64,000 nt of DNA from NCBI RefSeq assembly GCF_000243115.2, contig NZ_CP007035.1, positions 682,001 through 746,000 on the forward strand, given 5' to 3'. Below the pieces are notes generated by a model. The model ran no database searches. It saw nothing but the letters and a program-made list of their open reading frames with translations, and had not been told where the DNA came from. Every line of letters begins with the position of its first letter. Positions within the stretch are counted from its first letter, which is position 1. A program made the position numbers and the translations under genes. Positions 33,700 to 42,970 of the stretch are shown piece after piece. This stretch comes from Niabella soli DSM 19437 (GTDB taxonomy: Bacteria; Bacteroidota; Bacteroidia; Chitinophagales; Chitinophagaceae).

Positions 33700-36087
33700 A
33701 TGCTAAAAAAAATCATTGGACTTATGGTCCTTTTCCTGGGTTATAATCTTATCAGTGCTTCAACGGTTGCGCCTGTTTTTGATGAGCTGAACAGTTCAAT
33801 TGAAGGCGTGGTTACCGATGCGGAAACCAACCAGCCATTAGCTGGGGCAACTGTTTCGCTGCCCGACCTGAAAGTGGCAGTAACAACGGGCCAAAATGGG
33901 CATTATGTTATAAAATCGCTTCGGTCCGGATCGTTTACGATTGCCGTCTCTTTTGTAGGGTATAAGTCTTATGTAACCACTGTAGCTGTTAACGGAGCCA
34001 CCCAGAAAGATTTTAAATTGAGCGTTTCGGTGGTGGAAAACCAGGCAGTAGTGGTCACAGGCGTAGCCTCCTCTACTTTGTCAAAAGCCACGCCAGCGCA
34101 TGTTTCCATCATATCTGAAAAAGACCTCCAGCGCTCCGGTGGCACTAACCTGATGCAGGCCATCGCCAAAGTGCCGGGAGTTTCCGTTATTACTACGGGA
34201 CCTGCGATTGCCAAGCCCACCATCCGCGGGCTGAGCTATAACCGCGTGGTGACGCTGAACGACGGCGTGCGGCAGGAAGGGCAGCAATGGGGCGATGAAC
34301 ACGGCGTGGAGATTGACGAGTATAGCGCGCGTAAAGTGGAAGTGCTGCGAGGCCCTGCTTCGCTGATGTATGGCAGTGACGCGCTGGGGGGTGTTATTAA
34401 TGTATTGACCAATGTTCCGGTTACGAATAATACCATTAAAGCCAATATCGCGGGCAACCTTAATAGTAATAATAATATGCAGGGGGGCTATGCCGATGTG
34501 GCGGGCAATATAAACGGGTTTAACTGGAATGCCTACGGTAGTTTAAAAAGCGCCGGGGATTATAAAAATAAATACGACGGCAGCGTTTTGAACAGCCGTT
34601 TCAATGAAAAGAATTTTGGTGGTTATATAGGCCTCAACAAAAGCTGGGGATATACGCACCTGCTGTTCTCCAGCTATGACCAACAGGTAGGTATGGTGGA
34701 TGGCGCACGCGACGATGCGGGTAATTTTATTTTGGAGGGATATGATACGCTCACATCAGCGATGCGGCAAAGTAGGCACCCCCTGATTCCCAATCAGCAT
34801 ATTCAACATTTTAAAGTGGCGCTTGATAATAGCTTTAACCTGGGTGGCGGGGGGCGCATTACAGCCCTGGTAGCCTACCAGCACAACCAGCGCCGGGAGT
34901 TTGGCGATGTGGCAACGCCCGACGTTCCTGGTAGTTATTTTGACCTGCAAACGATCAATTACAACCTGGGCTGGCACCTGCCCGTGAAGAATGACTGGAA
35001 GACCGCATTTGGTGTAAATGGCATGAGCCAGCAAAACCAGGATAAGGCAGTAGAGGCGCTGATACCGGAGTACGGCCTTTTTGATGTGGGGATCTATGGC
35101 GTTACCACAAAAACGATTAACAAAACAATCATTACGGGGGGTGTTCGCTTTGACAACCGGAACATCGATAGTAAACTGACCTATTCGGACGGAGCGCCGC
35201 TCTTTCAAGCCTTCAAAAAGAACCTGTCCAGCTTTTCCGGAAGCATTGGTTTGACGCATGATATCAGCGACCAGGTTACGTTAAAAGCCAATGCCAGTAA
35301 GGGATTTCGGGCGCCAAATATGGCGGAGCTCGCCGCCAATGGGGTACACGAGGGAACCTTTCGCTACGAAATCGGTAATCAATACCTGAAAAGCGAGGAT
35401 GCTTACGCGCTGGACCTGGGGTTGGATGTAAATACGCAGCATGTGTCATTGAATGTGTCTCCGTATTTTAATCATATCAACAATTATATATTTCTTCAGA
35501 AATTATTAAATACCGCAGGAGCAGATTCTCTTATCAGTAATGTTACGGCATATAAATATGATCAGCAGAGCGCCAATCTTTATGGGGTGGAAGCTTCACT
35601 GGATATTCATCCGCACCCGCTGGACTGGCTGCATTTCGAAAATACCTTCAGCTATACCCGGGGAAAGTTTACGAATGCCGTGGATGGTTCAAATAACCTG
35701 CCTCTGATAGCGCCCATGCGCCTGTTAACGGAATTGCGGACCGAATTTCCTACACAATTACATGCTTTCAGGAATCTTTATGCCAGGGTGGAAATGAATC
35801 ATGTATGGGCGCAAAACGATTATTTCTCGGGCTATCAGACAGAAACGCCGGTTCCCGGTTATACCCTTTTTAATGCGGGGATCGGGAGCGATATATATGT
35901 CGGCGGAACAAAACGGGCAAGCCTTGTTTTGGCGCTGAACAATATTGGTAATGTTGCCTACCAGGATTTCCTGGGCCGCCTTCGCTATGCACCGGAAAAC
36001 CCGGCTACCGGAAGGGTGGGCGTTTTTGAAATGGGGAGAAATTTCACCGCCCGGTTGATCATACCGTTTGAATGGAAAGTGCAATAA
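33700..36087 (+). CDS. TonB-dependent receptor with carboxypeptidase-like domain, probably for a metal
   Basis: A 795-residue outer-membrane receptor: signal peptide (about 1-20), a carboxypeptidase-regulatory-like domain (SIEGVVTDAETNQPLAGATV, about 30-110), plug (TIRGLSYNRVVTLNDGVRQE, RGPASLMYGSDALGGVIN) and 22-strand-type barrel ending in aromatic residues. It is not a SusC. The plug segment RQEGQQWGDEHGVEIDEYSA is reminiscent of ZnuD-type zinc receptors, which have acidic and histidine residues there. With the upstream small His-rich protein and the Fur/Zur-like palindrome, metal import is a reasonable inference; substrate is unproven. Confidence 0.85.
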   Translation: MLKKIIGLMVLFLGYNLISASTVAPVFDELNSSIEGVVTDAETNQPLAGATVSLPDLKVAVTTGQNGHYVIKSLRSGSFTIAVSFVGYKSYVTTVAVNGATQKDFKLSVSVVENQAVVVTGVASSTLSKATPAHVSIISEKDLQRSGGTNLMQAIAKVPGVSVITTGPAIAKPTIRGLSYNRVVTLNDGVRQEGQQWGDEHGVEIDEYSARKVEVLRGPASLMYGSDALGGVINVLTNVPVTNNTIKANIAGNLNSNNNMQGGYADVAGNINGFNWNAYGSLKSAGDYKNKYDGSVLNSRFNEKNFGGYIGLNKSWGYTHLLFSSYDQQVGMVDGARDDAGNFILEGYDTLTSAMRQSRHPLIPNQHIQHFKVALDNSFNLGGGGRITALVAYQHNQRREFGDVATPDVPGSYFDLQTINYNLGWHLPVKNDWKTAFGVNGMSQQNQDKAVEALIPEYGLFDVGIYGVTTKTINKTIITGGVRFDNRNIDSKLTYSDGAPLFQAFKKNLSSFSGSIGLTHDISDQVTLKANASKGFRAPNMAELAANGVHEGTFRYEIGNQYLKSEDAYALDLGLDVNTQHVSLNVSPYFNHINNYIFLQKLLNTAGADSLISNVTAYKYDQQSANLYGVEASLDIHPHPLDWLHFENTFSYTRGKFTNAVDGSNNLPLIAPMRLLTELRTEFPTQLHAFRNLYARVEMNHVWAQNDYFSGYQTETPVPGYTLFNAGIGSDIYVGGTKRASLVLALNNIGNVAYQDFLGRLRYAPENPATGRVGVFEMGRNFTARLIIPFEWKVQ

Positions 36088-36100
36088 TATCTTTAGTTTA

Positions 36101-36240
36101 ACCGCGAAGGCGCAAGGGCGCGGGGAGGATATATGTTTTCGTCGCGTCTTTGCGTCATTGCGGTTGAATCGGACCGGGAAGCCACAGACGCACTGAATCA
36201 CAGCGGTTTTAGTGCTTCTGTGCTTCAGTGGCAAAAGTCA
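36101..36240. repeat. AACCGC-type intergenic repeat stretch
   Basis: Words AACCGCGAAGGCGCAAGG ... GTCTTTGCGTCATTGCGGTT (inverted) and CACAGACGCACTGAATCACAG ... CTTCTGTGCTTCAGTGGC occur. They recur in part at 38999-39020 and 37450-37530. No gene. Confidence 0.5.
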
Positions 36241-36292
36241 ATGCAATTATTGAAAATAATGTCATAAATTGACCGAAAATTTTTAACTATAA

Positions 36293-36787
36293 ATGAAAAA
36301 GCTTTTACCGTTGCTTTTATTTTTTGCTGTGACCGGCACCCGTGCCCAGGATCTAAAGACCTTTAAAGCCTATGATCCCAATGCCGATGCAGCAGCGGGT
36401 ATAGCAAAGGCCGTGGCATTGGCGAAAAAAGAAAAGAAACACGTTTTTATATCCGTTGGCGGCAATTGGTGCATCTGGTGTGCACGGTTTGATCACTTTA
36501 CAAAAGCTGACCCGTCAATAGATTCTGTTGTCAAAAAGGGATATATCGTTTATCATTTAAATTACAGCAAGGAAAATAAAAATCTTCCTGTTTTAGCAGG
36601 CTTTGCTTTTCCTCAGCGCTTCGGGTTTCCCGTGTTCCTGATCCTTAATGAAGAGGGGAAGCTGATTCATACCCAAAATTCTTCTTACCTGGAAGAAGGT
36701 AAGGGCTATAGTAAAGAAAAAGTAATGGGCTTTTTTGCGGACTGGACGCCGGGGGCGATGGATCCCGGAAAATATAAAGAGCAATAG
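36293..36787 (+). CDS. Periplasmic thioredoxin-fold protein with CxxC
   Basis: A 164-residue protein with a signal peptide (about 1-18, TGTRAQD) and a thioredoxin domain of the Thioredoxin_7 type. The redox pair is Cys60-Cys63 in GGNWCIWCARF, and FPQRFGFPVFLILNEEGKLI has the cis-proline (FPV). It probably reduces disulfides or acts as a thiol oxidoreductase in the periplasm. It abuts the next gene on the same strand (stop at 36787, TTG start possible at 36788), so they are likely co-transcribed. The link to the TonB receptor upstream is unknown. Confidence 0.88.
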   Translation: MKKLLPLLLFFAVTGTRAQDLKTFKAYDPNADAAAGIAKAVALAKKEKKHVFISVGGNWCIWCARFDHFTKADPSIDSVVKKGYIVYHLNYSKENKNLPVLAGFAFPQRFGFPVFLILNEEGKLIHTQNSSYLEEGKGYSKEKVMGFFADWTPGAMDPGKYKEQ

Positions 36788-36805
36788 TTGAAAAACGCAA
36801 CGCTT

Positions 36806-37297
36806 ATGACTTCCACCTGGTTTATAAAAACAGTAAAACATCCGCTCCGGTTCAGGTTATTTTTATTTTCCAAATTACCGCTGGCATTGCTTGCAGGCTT
36901 GCGCATCCGGGAAATGACGGAACAGCGTTGCGTAGTATCTGTGCCTTATAAATGGCTTAATAAAAATCCCTTCCGGTCTGCTTATTTTGCAGTGCTGGCC
37001 ATGGCTGCGGAGCTAAGCACTGGTATTTTATCTATGGCAAGAGTAATGGATCAGCCGGTGCGGGTAGCGCTTCTGGTAGTGAAAATAGAAGGTGAATTTT
37101 TTAAGAAGGCCACAACACGAACTTACTTTACCTGCAACGACGGCGCTGCGCTTTCAGCAATTATTAAAAAAGCGGTAGCGGAAAAACAACCGCAGCAATT
37201 CACCGCAACCTCGTATGGCGTTAACGCCGCGGGGGAGGCTATTGCCACGTTCCGTATTACCTGGTCGTTTAAGGCAAAAGGAAGTTTGAACGTTTGA
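36806..37297 (+). CDS. DUF4442 domain protein (hotdog-fold, thioesterase-like)
   Basis: A 163-residue cytosolic protein; ATG 36806 is preferred to the TTG at 36788. DUF4442 stretches include GLRIREMTEQRCVVSVPYKW and NPFRSAYFAVLAMAAELSTGI, the hotdog core resembling PaaI-like acyl-CoA thioesterases. The usual catalytic Asp/Glu positions were not located with confidence, so an acyl-CoA thioesterase activity is only a family-based guess. It overlaps or abuts the thioredoxin gene. Confidence 0.85.
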   Translation: MTSTWFIKTVKHPLRFRLFLFSKLPLALLAGLRIREMTEQRCVVSVPYKWLNKNPFRSAYFAVLAMAAELSTGILSMARVMDQPVRVALLVVKIEGEFFKKATTRTYFTCNDGAALSAIIKKAVAEKQPQQFTATSYGVNAAGEAIATFRITWSFKAKGSLNV

Positions 37298-37319
37298 AGT
37301 TGGCATACGTTCTAGTAGA

Positions 37320-37520
37320 GGCCATAAGGGCTCACAGATTCCTCAGATTTTCACGGATTAAAAAATCAGCGCAATCCATCAAGCTCTTAACAGGCAATGA
37401 TCTTCCGTTGCGCCGTTGCCCCTTTGCGTCCTTGCGTGAGACTTTGGCTGCGAGGGCGTCTGTGCAAATCGGTGTAATCTGTGAGAGAACAAAAAATGTT
37501 CTGGCTTCTGTGCGTTTCTT
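37320..37520. repeat. CACAGATT/CTGTGAG repeat stretch upstream of the metallo-hydrolase
   Basis: CTCACAGATTCCTCAGATTT (37330-37349), CAAATCGGTGTAATCTGTGAG (37464-37484) and GCTTCTGTGCG (37504-37514) repeat the words seen at 33056-33180 and 36180-36230. An open frame continues across it into the next gene but has no coding character. Confidence 0.5.
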
Positions 37521-37569
37521 TCCCTATCTTGTTAGTGAAATAAATTCCTATCCTAAAAAATTAAATCAT

Positions 37570-38973
37570 ATGAAAGTCGCTTTTCACGGTGCTGCGCAAA
37601 CAGTAACCGGTTCCAAACATTTGATCACTTTAAAGAATGGTAAGAAACTCTTGCTGGATTGCGGTATGTACCAGGGGCTGGGAGACCAGACGGATAAACT
37701 GAACCGGGATTTTGGTTTCATCAGCAGCGAAGTGGATGTGATGATCTTGTCGCACGCGCATGTGGATCATTGCGGGCTGATCCCCAAATTAGTTAAAGAG
37801 GGCTATACAGGAAAAATATTTTGTTCTCCTGCAACTAAAGATCTTACTAATATTTTGTTGATGGATAGCGCGGAGATACAGGCAAGCGACGCCCGGTTTC
37901 TGGAAAAGAAACGGCAAAAAGTGTCTCCAGAGTTGTTGGAACCATTGTATGATGTGGAAGATGCAAAAAAAGCGATGGAGTTGTTTGAAACAGTGGAATA
38001 TGGACAGTGGTTTGAGGTTATTGACGGCGTCAAAGCTTCTTTTACAGATGCAGGGCATATTATTGGCAGCCAGTGCGTCCATTTGGTTATTACTGAAGAG
38101 GGGAAAGAGACGCGTATCACGTTTAGCGGTGATGTGGGCCGGTATCGTGATGTTATTCTTCGTTCCCCGGAAGTTTTTCCGCAGGCCGATTATATCATTA
38201 TGGAATCGACCTACGGTAATTCATTACATGATGATATTAAAGATACGCCGCAGCAATTACTGGAATGGGTTAACAAAGTTTGTGTGGAACGAAAGGGAAA
38301 ACTGATCCTGCCGGCTTTCAGTGTAGGACGTACCCAGGAGATTTTATATGACCTGAACCAACTGGAAGGGCAGGGGGTGCTACCCAAGATCCCGTTTTAT
38401 GTGGATAGCCCGCTGAGCCTGGAAGCTACAGATGTGATAAAACGGTTCCCGCAATACTTTAATAAAACGATCCAGAACGTATTAAAAAATGACGACGATC
38501 CGTTTATGTTCCCGGGCCTGACCTTTATAAAAACGGTGGATGATTCAAAGGCCCTTAATTTCAGGAACGGGCCGATGGTGATCATTTCCGCAAGCGGGAT
38601 GGCGGATGCAGGAAGAGTAAAACATCATATCAGCAATAATATTGAGAACTCGCGGAATGCGATTGTGATGACCGGTTATTGCGAACCGCATTCCCTGGGC
38701 GGACGATTACTTGCCGGCGCTAAGGAGGTAGGGATATTTGGTGTGGAACACCAGGTAAATGCGGAGATCGGGCAGATCCGCAGCATGAGCGCTCATGGTG
38801 ATTATGAAGACCTGAGCCAATGGTTGGCCTGCCAGGACCCAAAGGCCGTGAAGACGTTATTCTTAGTACATGGGGAACCGGAAGTGCAGTTCGCCTTCAA
38901 AAACCGGTTGTTGAAAAAAGGGTTTACGGATGTGATGGTGCCCGAACGCCATTTCGAGATTGGTTTGGGTTAA
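37570..38973 (+). CDS. MBL-fold metallo-hydrolase of the beta-CASP family
   Basis: The ORF is open from 37294, but the real start is ATG 37570, where MKVAFHGAAQTVTGSKHLIT begins; the extra frame is repeat DNA. The 467-residue protein is a metallo-beta-lactamase with beta-CASP insertion. The zinc motif is HAHVDHCG (with further DAGHIIGSQ and FSGDVGRY), followed by the beta-CASP block (IMESTYGNSLH, AFSVGRTQE, YVDSPL) and a C-terminal RMMBL-like part (SAHGDYEDL, FLVHGEPE). Family members are RNA endo/exonucleases or mRNA 3'-processing relatives; RNA cleavage is likely, its targets unknown. Confidence 0.92.
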   Translation: MKVAFHGAAQTVTGSKHLITLKNGKKLLLDCGMYQGLGDQTDKLNRDFGFISSEVDVMILSHAHVDHCGLIPKLVKEGYTGKIFCSPATKDLTNILLMDSAEIQASDARFLEKKRQKVSPELLEPLYDVEDAKKAMELFETVEYGQWFEVIDGVKASFTDAGHIIGSQCVHLVITEEGKETRITFSGDVGRYRDVILRSPEVFPQADYIIMESTYGNSLHDDIKDTPQQLLEWVNKVCVERKGKLILPAFSVGRTQEILYDLNQLEGQGVLPKIPFYVDSPLSLEATDVIKRFPQYFNKTIQNVLKNDDDPFMFPGLTFIKTVDDSKALNFRNGPMVIISASGMADAGRVKHHISNNIENSRNAIVMTGYCEPHSLGGRLLAGAKEVGIFGVEHQVNAEIGQIRSMSAHGDYEDLSQWLACQDPKAVKTLFLVHGEPEVQFAFKNRLLKKGFTDVMVPERHFEIGLG

Positions 38974-39430
38974 GGAAAAAACGCCACGAATGGATTTGTT
39001 TAACCGCCAGGACGCAGCGGCGGGGAGCATGCATTTTTTTAAGGTGCGCATAATATGCAATTGTACCGTCGTTTCGACGAATATTTCTGAAAGAAATTGA
39101 GGGAAATCCCGTTATTAAAGAACCAGATTTTTCACCCTCTCTGTCCGGTCGGGCTGCGGTCGGGCTGCCAATGAAAACCAATTATACTTTTCGTCATGCC
39201 GAGCGCAATGCAATGGAGCCGAGGCATCCCTGTGATGCCAAACTGCCCTGGAATTGAGAGACCCTTCCGCTCCGTCCCGAAAGCTTTCGGGACTGCGGTC
39301 AGGGTGACGAAAGAATATTATGTCATCGCCTCATTGTTTTTGCCCGCCTGAATGATCGCAGATCGAACAGGCTGCGCAAATAAATAACTCGAAATGACGG
39401 TGAGAAGAGTGTTGCGCCCTTGCGGTTAAA
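38974..39430. other. Gene-free stretch full of dispersed-repeat fragments
   Basis: No supported gene. It holds AACCGCCAGGACGCAGCGGCGG (about 39001), a copy of the CGTCG/ATTTCGA repeat family (39067-39125), TTCGTCATGCCGAGCGCAATG ... CCCGAAAGCTTTCGGGA (perfect palindrome CCCGAAAGCTTTCGGG about 39277-39292) and CTCGAAATGACG (about 39388). Confidence 0.5.
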
Positions 39431-39438
39431 AACAAAAA

Positions 39439-39484
39439 AAGCCACGAATGCACGAATCTATTATTATTCGTGCATTCGTGGCTT
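39439..39484. terminator. Long bidirectional terminator between convergent genes
   Basis: A 19-bp perfect stem: AAGCCACGAATGCACGAAT (39439-39457) with its complement (39466-39484) and an 8-nt loop, flanked by A-run on the left and T on the right. It serves the metallo-hydrolase (+) and the HEAT/DUF1080 gene (-). Confidence 0.85.
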
Positions 39485-39496
39485 TCCTGATTTTAT

Positions 39497-42400
39497 TTAT
39501 TTCTCTCCCAGATCTTTTATCCGCAGGTTTTTGAATTTAACCACTGAGCCGTGCCCCAGGAATCCGATGTGGCCGGTTTTATTTAACAACCCCGGGTGTT
39601 GTTTGTGATCGGCGGGCTCTGTATTATTCTTGCTGGCCTTGGCGATGTCTCCATCCATGATCACTTCACCGTTGAGCACAACGGTAATATGATTGCCAAC
39701 GGCTCTTACTTCTTCATAGTTCCATTCGCCCACCGGCTTCAGATAGCCTCTTTTGGCAGGGATGATGCCGTATACAGACCCGTGGTACTGATAAGGATGC
39801 AGGTCTTTATATACAGGCGCTTCATTATCGAGTATCTGTAATTCCATTCCTACATAAGCGGCATCTCCCTCCAGTGGTGTTCTTATGCCCAATCCGTTAT
39901 TAGCGGCAGGGGTAAGCTGGAATTCGAAACGCATAATAAAATTGCTGTACTCTTTTTCAGTATACACATTTCTGGTAGTGCCTGCAGTTGCCGTTACTTT
40001 CGGATCGCAAACGATCATGCCGTCCCGGGCAAAATAACCGGTGGTATTGCCGGTCCACCCATCCATACTAACACCGTTGAATAATGGAACGAACCCTTCC
40101 TTTTTTTCTGCGGCGCTTACCGCGTAGGGCTTCGGCCGTTCCAGCTCCCGTACATAAACATCGCGAAATTCTAGCCGGGTGCCATGTGCCTGCAATTCGA
40201 TCGCATCCTTGTCGAAAATGGGCAACGCGCGATCCCAGTAATTTTCCAGTGTAACATTGTCTGTTACCAGCTTTCCGTTTAAATAAACGGTTACTTTGTC
40301 TCCGATCATTTTGATGCGGAAAGTATTCCATTCATTGATAGGATTATCTGCAAATACAAGTGGAGTGCTCCTGTTTTTCTTGTTATTATAAAGCCCTCCG
40401 GATCCTACCTGGGCGCCCACTTCCCGGCGGGAGGAATCCCAGGTTTGCACTTGCGGGGAACCTCTCAAATAAACCCCGCCATCGCCTTTGGGCTCCATCT
40501 TCCAGTCTACAAGCAGCTCAAAATCCTGGTACTTCTTCTGTGAGCAAAGATTGTCGAATCCGCTTCCTTCAAAAACAAGGTTTCCTTTTTCAACTTTCCA
40601 ATCCTTACGCATTTGCTCATCGGCTTTTTGCTGGCCTGCTGCCAATTGTTCCGGGGTCATTTTCGCGCGGGTAATGGGGTTGCCTACGAGTCCTTTCCAG
40701 CCGGTAAGATCTTTTCCGTTAAACATAGAAACATAGCCGGGGTCTTTTGGCAGGTTGGCGCGTTGTTTTATCCACGCCGCTTTCTGGTAAGCCGCATCAC
40801 CATTGGTGTTGGCGGCAATTGCTTTATCCATGATGCCGTCTACCACGCCGCCGTAAAGATCCATATGGTCTAATACAATATTCATGATGGCCTGGATCGC
40901 CGTTTGCTGCAACGCGGCATCATCAAGGTATTTTGCTGCAAATACCAGTGAAAGCAGGGAACTGTTATTTCCGATGCCGGACAAGATCATCCTGCGCTGG
41001 TTAGCAGTGGCGGCAAGGTCCATAGCATTACGGAACTGCAGCACTTTTTGGTCGGGGGGATTGTCCGACTTATTGATCCCGCTGATATAACTGTTCAGGG
41101 CCGTTTCCTTTAATGCGCTGTTGGCCGGATCTTTACTGATGGTATACAAGGCATCCAGGGCTGAGCCATCACTCCAGGCTGCCAGTGCTTTTACCGCAGC
41201 TTCTTTTTGTTGGGCATCCGCATTTTTTAATTCATTGGATACTACTTCCATTGCTTCTTTTCCGCCGATGCTGGCTAATACATTATAATAAGCCGTTCTG
41301 TTGGCGTCGTTTTTGTTCATCAGTGCTTTTACACTGTTCACCTGCGCTTCTTTTGTTCCCTTGTCTTTAACGGCCGTATAGAGCGCTTTTTGCAGAGCGG
41401 TTAGGGCTTCCGGAGCCGAGGTTTTGTTGATCAATGCTGCAATTTTTTCTTCGTCGCCTTGTTTTACCACGTAGGGCAATGCTTTTATTGCTGCGGTGCG
41501 GGTAGCAGCGTCAGGATCTGCAGCATAGGTAAATAGCGCTGCGGCCGCTTTTTGGCCACCGCGGCGGCCGGCGATATCAATCAGGCTGGTACGCGCCACA
41601 CCGGAAGCTGCCGGTAAAGCAGCGAGCGCTTTTTCGGCGAGCGCATCGCTTTTTATCGTAAGTAACGCATCTTTCACTGTTGGGATCATTGTAGCATCGC
41701 CTGAGGTCATAAGCTTAATTAACGGATCGATAGCTTCCTGTTGTCCGGCAAGCGCAAGGGCATTGACAGCCGCGGATTTTACCAGGCCATTGTTTGAGCG
41801 TAACAACGAGGTAAGTAAGGGCAATGCATTTTTATCTTTCTGTTCTCCGAATATATGCACCAGGGTGGCCTGTTGCCCGGGATCTGTTGTTTTTTTAACC
41901 AGTTCCTGGATCTCATTAGAAGTTTGCGCATCATAGTGCTGGCCCAGCAGGTTTAAGGCGCCGGCGCTGTATTTATTGTCGGCTGAAGCCAATGCAGCAA
42001 GCAATTCCGGCCGGGCGTTTGATCCGGCTGTTTTGTACAGCAGGGAAAGAGCGGCGCTTTTGAATTGGCCGTCTAATTCAGTTTTGGCAAGCAATGCCCG
42101 CGCTTCTTTTTCTGCAAGTTGTTTATCCGCAATGGTGTTCAGGTAGCGCAAATAGGAGTTGGCGCTATTAGTTGGCTCCGGTTTATAACCCGAATTTTGT
42201 GCTGCGGTTTTCAGTAAAGAAAGGGAATGAGGATTGCCAATTCTCGCCAAAGCATATAAAGCCACTTTCTTAGCATTGGCTTCGCTCAACTGCGGGTACA
42301 ATTTTTGGATGGTTGCCGCAGCAGGAGCGTATTGTAAATTCCCCAGTGATTCGATCAGTGTAACCTGTTGTGCACCTTTAGCGGTTGATAAGGCATTACT

Positions 42401-42901
42401 AAGAGCAGCAGCGGCAAGGGGTGTATTAACGCGTACGAGCACCCGCGCTGCCGGGTCTGCCAGCCGCGCACTTTTCAAATAAGGTTTTACCAGGGGTACG
42501 CTTTCGTCACCGGCAATGTATTGCAATTCCTGTAACAAAAAATCTTTTGCTTCATCATTGTTCTTTGTTGCCATAACTTTCGCGAGGGCAAGAGCGGCAC
42601 TGCGTCTTGCAGTACGGTTGTTGCCTTTTCCCAGGTATTTAGCCATACTGCCGATGGCAAAGCGCTCGGCAACATCTTTGTCCGTTCCGGGCGCCTGAAT
42701 CCGCTCGGCAATCTTCCGGTAGCCGGGTTCTCCAATTGCCACCAATTCCTGCATGGCCGCATCCAGCGCGGCCGAATTGGGGGCAGGCAATTTCATCAGC
42801 AGATCGGCAATCTTTGTTTCGTTGGTTCTAACATCTTTCTTTTGCTGCGCATGGGTTACCTGCCAACAGAAGAGCAATAACAGGGGGAGGATTTTTTTCA
42901 T
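39497..42901 (-). CDS. Secreted HEAT-repeat protein with two DUF1080 (3-keto-disaccharide hydrolase) domains
   Basis: An 1134-residue protein: signal peptide (1-18, VTHAQ), about 680 residues of HEAT-like helical repeats (for example VPLVKPYLKSARLADPAARVLVRV, ALPLLTSLLRSNNGLVKSAAV), then two consecutive DUF1080 jelly-roll domains. Domain one is about 700-910 (SMFNGKDLTGWKG; PKGDGGVYLRG) and domain two about 925-1134 (PLFNGVSMDGWTG; NNGLGIRTP). DUF1080 is the 3-keto-disaccharide hydrolase fold, cleaving glycosides whose C3 has been oxidised. Two such domains with a HEAT stalk is unusual. It follows, in the same direction, a Tat-exported Gfo/Idh/MocA oxidoreductase, which would provide the 3-keto sugar. 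Periplasmic. Confidence 0.9.
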   Translation of the reverse strand: MKKILPLLLLFCWQVTHAQQKKDVRTNETKIADLLMKLPAPNSAALDAAMQELVAIGEPGYRKIAERIQAPGTDKDVAERFAIGSMAKYLGKGNNRTARRSAALALAKVMATKNNDEAKDFLLQELQYIAGDESVPLVKPYLKSARLADPAARVLVRVNTPLAAAALSNALSTAKGAQQVTLIESLGNLQYAPAAATIQKLYPQLSEANAKKVALYALARIGNPHSLSLLKTAAQNSGYKPEPTNSANSYLRYLNTIADKQLAEKEARALLAKTELDGQFKSAALSLLYKTAGSNARPELLAALASADNKYSAGALNLLGQHYDAQTSNEIQELVKKTTDPGQQATLVHIFGEQKDKNALPLLTSLLRSNNGLVKSAAVNALALAGQQEAIDPLIKLMTSGDATMIPTVKDALLTIKSDALAEKALAALPAASGVARTSLIDIAGRRGGQKAAAALFTYAADPDAATRTAAIKALPYVVKQGDEEKIAALINKTSAPEALTALQKALYTAVKDKGTKEAQVNSVKALMNKNDANRTAYYNVLASIGGKEAMEVVSNELKNADAQQKEAAVKALAAWSDGSALDALYTISKDPANSALKETALNSYISGINKSDNPPDQKVLQFRNAMDLAATANQRRMILSGIGNNSSLLSLVFAAKYLDDAALQQTAIQAIMNIVLDHMDLYGGVVDGIMDKAIAANTNGDAAYQKAAWIKQRANLPKDPGYVSMFNGKDLTGWKGLVGNPITRAKMTPEQLAAGQQKADEQMRKDWKVEKGNLVFEGSGFDNLCSQKKYQDFELLVDWKMEPKGDGGVYLRGSPQVQTWDSSRREVGAQVGSGGLYNNKKNRSTPLVFADNPINEWNTFRIKMIGDKVTVYLNGKLVTDNVTLENYWDRALPIFDKDAIELQAHGTRLEFRDVYVRELERPKPYAVSAAEKKEGFVPLFNGVSMDGWTGNTTGYFARDGMIVCDPKVTATAGTTRNVYTEKEYSNFIMRFEFQLTPAANNGLGIRTPLEGDAAYVGMELQILDNEAPVYKDLHPYQYHGSVYGIIPAKRGYLKPVGEWNYEEVRAVGNHITVVLNGEVIMDGDIAKASKNNTEPADHKQHPGLLNKTGHIGFLGHGSVVKFKNLRIKDLGEK

Positions 42902-42970
42902 TCGTATTTTTTTTCAATGACCGGAAGGCAGCGGGAGGTACCCGGTCCTTTCCTTTATTGTTTTTAAGCA

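Noticed and set aside
37294-37569. N-terminal extension of the beta-CASP metallo-hydrolase
   Set aside because: This part is the CACAGATT-type repeat; the MBL domain starts at ATG 37570, as in homologues of this family.
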